NCBI RefSeq assembly: GCF_018390695.1
Contig: NZ_JAHBGF010000020.1
Span: forward strand, 62,001 to 126,000
Source: Ancylobacter sonchi
Lineage (GTDB): Bacteria > Pseudomonadota > Alphaproteobacteria > Rhizobiales > Xanthobacteraceae
Direction of reading: 5' to 3'
Length of the DNA stretch: 64,000 nt
Notes under the pieces: generated by a model
Told to the model about the DNA's origin: nothing
Database searches by the model: none
Seen by the model: only the letters and a program-made list of their open reading frames with translations
Shown: positions 59,747 to 64,000 of the stretch, one piece after another
How the letters are laid out: the number at the start of each line of letters is the position of its first letter
How positions within the stretch are numbered: position 1 is the first letter of the stretch
Translations under genes and position numbers: made by a program

Positions 59747-60392
59747 GCCGCTTGTGCAGCCGCACCATGAAGATGGTGGCGAACACCGGGGTGACGAGGT
59801 TGAGGATCGGCACCGACACCAGCACGGCGATGATCAGCCCGGCGAGGAAGATCGACAGCCTATGCCGGCGGCGCAGCTCGCCCGCCTCCTCCTCGCTGCG
59901 GAAGCGCATGGCAGCGAGCTGGAAATATTCCCGGCCGAGCAAATAGCCATTGGCGATGTAGAACACCACGAGGTTGACGCCGGGCACCAGCAGCAGCGCC
60001 AGCGCGATCACGTTCACCACCAGCATGACGCCGAAGAACTTCAGCGTCATCGCCAGCGAGCGCACGAAGGGCAGCGCCCGCCCGGGCGGATCGGCGGGGA
60101 AATCCTCCACCTCCGCCCGCTCGGCCACCTCGTCGAGGAACAGGCCGGCGACCAGCGAGGTCACTGGCGGCACCAGGAAGATCGCGCCGATGAAGATGCC
60201 GACGGCGGCGAGTATGTCGAGCGTCAGCTGTGCCCAGCCCCAGTCCAGCATGACGAAATAGGTCAGCGCCCAATGCGCGCCGATGCCGAGCGCCGCCAGA
60301 AGGCCGAGGGCGATGAGCACGGAGCGGATGAGTACCCGGCGATAGGCGGGGGAGAAGGTGCGCCCGAAGGCGGCGACGGCGTCCTGGAGCAT
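59721..60392 (-). CDS. EI24/CysZ-like membrane protein
   Basis: The 223-residue EI24-domain protein has four to five long helices (VLIRSVLIALGLLAALGIGAHW, LDILAAVGIFIGAIFLVPPVTSLVAGLFLDEVAERAE split, LKFFGVMLVVNVIALALLLVPGVNLVVFYIANGYLLGREYF split, LSIFLAGLIIAVLVSVPILNLVTPVFATIFMVRLHKR split). NGYLLGREYFQLAAMR is a family signature. CysZ members transport sulfate, but no cys gene is near, so the substrate is open. Its 3' end overlaps nth by 26 bases. Confidence 0.85.
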   Translation of the reverse strand: MLQDAVAAFGRTFSPAYRRVLIRSVLIALGLLAALGIGAHWALTYFVMLDWGWAQLTLDILAAVGIFIGAIFLVPPVTSLVAGLFLDEVAERAEVEDFPADPPGRALPFVRSLAMTLKFFGVMLVVNVIALALLLVPGVNLVVFYIANGYLLGREYFQLAAMRFRSEEEAGELRRRHRLSIFLAGLIIAVLVSVPILNLVTPVFATIFMVRLHKRLTRRALPS

Positions 60393-60759
60393 GGCGTCTC
60401 GCGTGGTGAGGTCGCCTGTAGCTAGTCATGCGGGCGTGTCGTTCAAAGGGGTGGCGCTGTTTCCGCTGCGTCGGCCGCGAGATTTTTTGCTTGCGGAATC
60501 ACCGGTCCTGAGTCGGTCCTCGATTCGTTCCCTCGAACAAACCATGATTCCCGTCCCGCCTGCCGATGCGGCCCGGCGCGCGGCGCCGCGTGCGGAAACC
60601 CCTTCCGGGAGCTCTTTCCGGGGCGCTTCCGCCCGGTGGAATCGCCTGATCGGAAGGGCTCCGGATTCAACGAGCTGGAGCCTGTTCTCGCCGCGAAAGC
60701 CTTTCAGCTTTCGCGGAACATGCTCTAGCGTGGCGGCCGATGCCGGAGTTTCTTGCCGC
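60393..60759. other. Gap holding a second RIME-like palindromic element
   Basis: This 367-base non-coding gap lies between the divergent EI24 and amine oxidase genes. Its right half (about 60605-60730) carries GGTGGAATCGCCTGATCGG (60635-60653; one mismatch to the reverse complement of 40935-40953), GCTGGAGCCTGTTCTC (60674-60689; identical to 40918-40933) and a perfect 10-bp hairpin CCGCGAAAGC-CTTTCA-GCTTTCGCGG (60691-60716). The left half must hold both promoters; none is clear. Confidence 0.7.
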
Positions 60760-62094
60760 ATGATCCGATCCCCCCATCCCTCGCGCCGCGCGTTCCTCGC
60801 CGGCTTGGCCGGTCTGCCCGCCGCTGCGCCCGCGGCGCCAGCGCTGGCCCAGACCACCGGCACCGGCGTCGACGTCGCCATTGTCGGGGCCGGTGCGGCG
60901 GGCATCGCGGCGGCGCGCAAGCTGGCCGCCTCCGGGCGCTCCTATGTGCTGCTGGAGGCCGCCGCGCGGGTCGGCGGGCGGGCGCGCAGCGACACGACGC
61001 TCGGGCCGGCGGTCGATCTCGGGGCGGCATCCTTCGCGCGGATGGATGGCGGCCTTGCCGACGCCGCCACGGAAGCCGGCCTGCCGCTGGTCGCGGTTCC
61101 CGCCTCGGCGCGGCTGTTCGTCGACGGCCGCGAGGCGGCGGAGAGCGGCTATGACGCCTTCGCCCTCGCGCTCGGCCGGGCGCGCCGCGACATGCTGGCC
61201 GCCGCCGATGGCGGCAAGGACGGGCCGGCCGCGGCCTTCTTCGCCACGCGCGGCCCGTGGACCGCGACGGTGGAGGCGCTGCTCGGCCCGCTCGGCTGCG
61301 GCCAGCCGCTTTCCGCCGTGTCGACGCTCGATCTCTCGCGCCGGCAGGCGCCGCCGGACGACGTCACCTGCACGCTCGGGGTCGGCACCATGCTGGAGCG
61401 GCTGGCGGCGTGGACGAATCTGCGCACCAATGCGGTGGTGACGCAGATCACCAATGCCGGCCGCGTCTATGCGCTCGCCTTGCGCGGCGACCGCAACGTG
61501 ATCCGCGCCCGCACCGTCATCCTCGCCGTGCCGGCGGCGGTGCTGGCCTCCGATGCCATCCGCTTCAACCCGGCCTTTCCGGCCCGCATCGCGCTCGCCT
61601 TGCGCGGCTGCCCGTCCGGCGCCATCGAGCAGGTGGCCTTCGAGCTGCCGGGCAATCCGCTGCACCTCGCCGATAACGAGACGGTGCTGGCGCAGGTGGG
61701 GGAGGGCACGCCGGCGCTGCTGCGCGGCCGCCTCGGCGGCAGCGACGTGCATGTGCTGCGCGTCGGCGGCGTGCCGGCGCGGGCGTTGTCGGGCAAGGGG
61801 GAGGCGGCGGCGCGCGAGGCGGCGCAGGCCTATATGCGCGCGGCGTTCGGCATTGGCGAGATCGGCAAGCTGGTGGCGTCGAACTGGACCGCCGACCCGC
61901 TCATTCGCGGTGCGATGGCGGTGGCGGCGCCCGGGCAGGGCGCGCAACGCAGCCAGTTCTCTTCGCCGCTCGGCCGCATCGTCTTCGCCGGCGAGTACGC
62001 CAATGTCAGCGGCTGGGGCACGCTCACCGGCGCGTGGAATTCCGGCGAGATCGCCGCCGAGCGCGCCATCCGCCTCACGGGCGGGCCGTCGTGA
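60760..62094 (+). CDS. Tat-exported flavin amine oxidase family protein
   Basis: The 444-residue protein has a twin-arginine signal (SRRAFLAGLAGLPAAAPAAPALA, residues about 8-30). The FAD motif VDVAIVGAGAAGIAAARKLAASG comes next, then LLEAAARVGGRARSDTT, LGAASF, the middle TVILAVPAAVLASDAIRFNP and the C-terminal GRIVFAGEYANVSGWGTLTGAWNSGEIAAERAI. These match the monoamine oxidase/phytoene-desaturase-like superfamily. The substrate is unknown. The ATG at 60760 has no strong ribosome-binding site. Confidence 0.87.
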   Translation: MIRSPHPSRRAFLAGLAGLPAAAPAAPALAQTTGTGVDVAIVGAGAAGIAAARKLAASGRSYVLLEAAARVGGRARSDTTLGPAVDLGAASFARMDGGLADAATEAGLPLVAVPASARLFVDGREAAESGYDAFALALGRARRDMLAAADGGKDGPAAAFFATRGPWTATVEALLGPLGCGQPLSAVSTLDLSRRQAPPDDVTCTLGVGTMLERLAAWTNLRTNAVVTQITNAGRVYALALRGDRNVIRARTVILAVPAAVLASDAIRFNPAFPARIALALRGCPSGAIEQVAFELPGNPLHLADNETVLAQVGEGTPALLRGRLGGSDVHVLRVGGVPARALSGKGEAAAREAAQAYMRAAFGIGEIGKLVASNWTADPLIRGAMAVAAPGQGAQRSQFSSPLGRIVFAGEYANVSGWGTLTGAWNSGEIAAERAIRLTGGPS

Positions 62095-62134
62095 GCGCGG
62101 TCTGACGGCTGAGGTTCGGCGGCAGAGAGCTTGG

Positions 62135-62376
62135 TCCGCTCCCTCTCCCCGCATGGAACTCGGCTAGGGCTGAGTTCTGCGCCTCACAAAGTCAGCGCCG
62201 GATACATCCGATGCCCGACGGAGAGGGCTGGGGTGAGGGGGCTTCTTCGGGTCCGCAATCGCGCAACCCCTCACCGAGCCGCTGCGCGGGCCACCTCTCC
62301 ATCGAAGCCGGATATTCCCGGTTTCGATCGTGCCGGAACTGCACTCGGCAACAGCCGAGTGCAGGCGGGGAGAGGA
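62135..62376. repeat. Dispersed intergenic repeat, copy B
   Basis: About 240 bases between the amine oxidase and the convergent pheT end. Outer parts are GGAACTCGGCTAGGGCTGAGTTC (split, about 62154-62176) and a perfect stem TGCACTCGGC-AACA-GCCGAGTGCA (62340-62363), bounded by CCCTCTCCCC and GGGGAGAGG. It aligns in inverted orientation with 56770-57014. It fills a gap between convergent genes and may end both transcripts. Confidence 0.8.
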
Positions 62377-62394
62377 TGACAAGGCCATCCGACC

Positions 62395-64000
62395 TCAGCC
62401 CCGCAGGCTGGCGCCGGTCTTCTTGGTCACGTCGGCGACGATCTTGCCCGCCACCGCCTCGATCTCGGCGTCGGTAAGCGTCTTCTCGCGCGGCTGCAGC
62501 GTGACGGAGAGCGCCACCGACTTCTTGTCGGCGTCGATGCCGGCGCCCTCATAGACGTCGAACACGTTCACCGCGACGATCAGCTTGCGGTCGACGCCGG
62601 CCACCGCCTTGACGATGTCGCCGGCCGCCACGGAACGCGCCACCACGAAGGCGAAGTCGCGCTCCACCGGCTGGAAGGCCGAGAGGTCGAGCAGCGGCTT
62701 CACCCGCGTCGCCTTGGCCTTCGGCTCGGGGATCTTGTCGAGCACGATCTCGAAGCCGACCAGCGGCCCCTCGACGTCGAGCGCCTCCAAGAGCGCCGGG
62801 TGCAGCTCGCCGAAATGCCCGATCACATTGGCGCCGAGCCGGAAGCTGCCGGAGCGGCCGGGGTGGAACCAGGACGGCGCATCGGTCGAAATCTGCAGAT
62901 TGGCGACCGGGGCGCCGCAGGCGGCGAGCACGGCGAGCGCATCGGCCTTGGCGTCGAAGGCGTCGACCGGCGCGGCTTTCGCCGACCAGTGGCGGCCGGC
63001 GCCGGCGGGCTTGGCGAAGGCGCGGCGGATGCCGGTGGCGCAGATGAACTGGTCCTGCGGCCGGTCGCCCTTGAACACCTGCCCGACCTCGAACAGCGCG
63101 ACGTCGCCCAGGCCACGGTCGGCATTGGCCTGGCCCGAGCGGATCAGGCCCGGCAACAGGCTGGGGCGCATGTCGGAGAGGTCGGAGGCGATCGGGTTGG
63201 CGAGCGCCAGCGCCTCGCTGCCGCCGCCGAACAGCTCGGCCGAGGCCTTGGGCACGAAGGACCAGGTGACCGCCTCGACGAGGCCGCGCGTGGCCAGCGT
63301 GCGCTTGGCCTTGCGGGTGCGGATCTGCAACGTGGTCAGCACCGGCTTGCGGGCGGTCTCGTCGCGCGGGAACGGCGTGGCCGGCACGCGGTCGAGGCCG
63401 ATGATGCGCACCACCTCCTCGACGAGGTCGGCCTTGCCCTCGATGTCGCCGCGCCAGGACGGCGGCACGACGTCGACGGTGCCGCTGGTGCCCGAGACCT
63501 TGAAGCCGAGCTTGTGCAGCACGCCGATCTGCTCGGCATCGTCGGCGACGAGGCCGGCGAGCTTCTCGGTCAGCGACAGCGGGAAGGCGATCGTCCGCGT
63601 GGTGTCGGGGATCGCGCCGGCCAGCACCACCTCGGAGGGCTCGCCGCCGCAGAAGTCGAGGATCAGCTTGGTCGCCAGCTCCAGCCCGGGCACGGTGAAG
63701 GCCGGGTCGATGCCGCGCTCGAAGCGGAAGCGGGCGTCGGAGTTCAGCCCCAGCTTGCGGCCGGTCTGGGCGATGTTGATCGGCTCCCACAGCGCCGATT
63801 CCACCAGCACGTCGGTGGTCGCCTCGTCGCAGCCGCTCTCCTCGCCGCCCATCACGCCGGCGAGCGATTCCACGGCCTTATCGTCGGCGATCACGCACAT
63901 GGAAGCGTCGAGCGTGTAGGTCTTGCCGTCGAGCGCCAGCAGCGTCTCACCGGCCGTGGCGCGGCGCACCACCAGGTCGCCATGCACCTTCCTGGCGTCG
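62395..64000 (-). CDS. pheT: Phenylalanyl-tRNA synthetase beta chain (5' end missing)
   Basis: About 535 C-terminal residues are visible and the frame stays open to the right edge. Seen in order: the B3/4-B5 region (ESLAGVMGGEESGCDEAT, TGRKLGLNSDARFRFERGIDP), the catalytic-like core (TWSFVPKASAELFGGGSEALALANPIASDLSDMRPSLLPGL split) and the C-terminal anticodon-binding FDX-ACB domain (LSAFQPVERDFAFVVARSVAAGDIV, VFDVYEGAGIDADKKSVALSVTLQPREKTLTDAEIEA split). Together with PheS it charges tRNA-Phe. pheS should lie upstream, beyond base 64000. Confidence 0.96.
   Translation of the reverse strand, partial: DARKVHGDLVVRRATAGETLLALDGKTYTLDASMCVIADDKAVESLAGVMGGEESGCDEATTDVLVESALWEPINIAQTGRKLGLNSDARFRFERGIDPAFTVPGLELATKLILDFCGGEPSEVVLAGAIPDTTRTIAFPLSLTEKLAGLVADDAEQIGVLHKLGFKVSGTSGTVDVVPPSWRGDIEGKADLVEEVVRIIGLDRVPATPFPRDETARKPVLTTLQIRTRKAKRTLATRGLVEAVTWSFVPKASAELFGGGSEALALANPIASDLSDMRPSLLPGLIRSGQANADRGLGDVALFEVGQVFKGDRPQDQFICATGIRRAFAKPAGAGRHWSAKAAPVDAFDAKADALAVLAACGAPVANLQISTDAPSWFHPGRSGSFRLGANVIGHFGELHPALLEALDVEGPLVGFEIVLDKIPEPKAKATRVKPLLDLSAFQPVERDFAFVVARSVAAGDIVKAVAGVDRKLIVAVNVFDVYEGAGIDADKKSVALSVTLQPREKTLTDAEIEAVAGKIVADVTKKTGASLRG

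Overview
The window is GC-rich, tightly packed chromosomal DNA from an alphaproteobacterium, most likely order Hyphomicrobiales and plausibly Xanthobacteraceae (Ancylobacter/Starkeya/Xanthobacter-like). That placement is inferred from a MucR/Ros regulator, an extra RpoH-type sigma factor, a rhizobial-type GlpSTPQUV glycerol importer, a NasT/NasS nitrate-sensing pair and RIME-like intergenic palindromes. I found no prophage, transposase, CRISPR array, rRNA or tRNA. The DNA reads as a run of nitrogen- and carbon-scavenging modules.

Layout. 1-2953: end of an RbbA/YhhJ-type ABC-2 exporter. 3115-4002: RpoH-like sigma factor. 4042-6358: M48 lipoprotein protease and a degenerate thermonuclease-fold protein. 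6488-13120: purine breakdown (guanine deaminase, xanthine dehydrogenase with fused Fe-S/Mo chain plus a FAD subunit, urate oxidase, and an OHCU decarboxylase/HIU hydrolase fusion), carrying guanine and xanthine to allantoin; an HPP-family membrane protein follows. 14116-16470: SDR, TenA, MucR. 16756-26279: histidine utilisation (hutC, hutDUGHI, divergent hutF, five-step HutF/HutG route) with a flavin monooxygenase divergent from hutC. A perfect HutC-type operator lies between hutI and hutF, and a weaker one lies in front of hutC.

26349-40914 is the nitrate/NO region. A flavohaemoglobin-type reductase fused to a PAS domain sits behind an FNR/NnrR-like box. nasT-nasS follow, then an eight-gene assimilatory operon: nitrate ABC importer, single-domain globin, NADH/FAD reductase, NirA nitrite reductase, Fe-S/FAD diaphorase and NasA. 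The operon leader has two hairpins with A1/G4 hexaloops, as expected for NasT (ANTAR) antitermination, placed directly behind a sigma54-like promoter. 41032-46938 holds glutaminase, a KDPGal aldolase, a small basic protein, a CBS protein, a DUF4105 protein and a lemA-TPM-TPM operon.

47166-56712 is glycerol catabolism: glpD, glpSTPQUV (ABC importer) and glpK. The two ATPases carry complementary motif defects, which predicts an asymmetric ATPase pair. 57317-60392 has an Ada-like repair regulator, DUF2244, endonuclease III and an EI24 membrane protein. 60760-62094 is a Tat-exported flavin amine oxidase, and 62395 onward is the 3' part of pheT. Several intergenic gaps hold dispersed palindromic repeats.

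The most unusual points are the asymmetric GlpS/GlpT pair, the split flavohaemoglobin (globin and reductase-PAS in separate nitrate-linked units), and an Fe-S/diaphorase protein in the nitrite reductase operon that resembles CysJ without its FMN domain.
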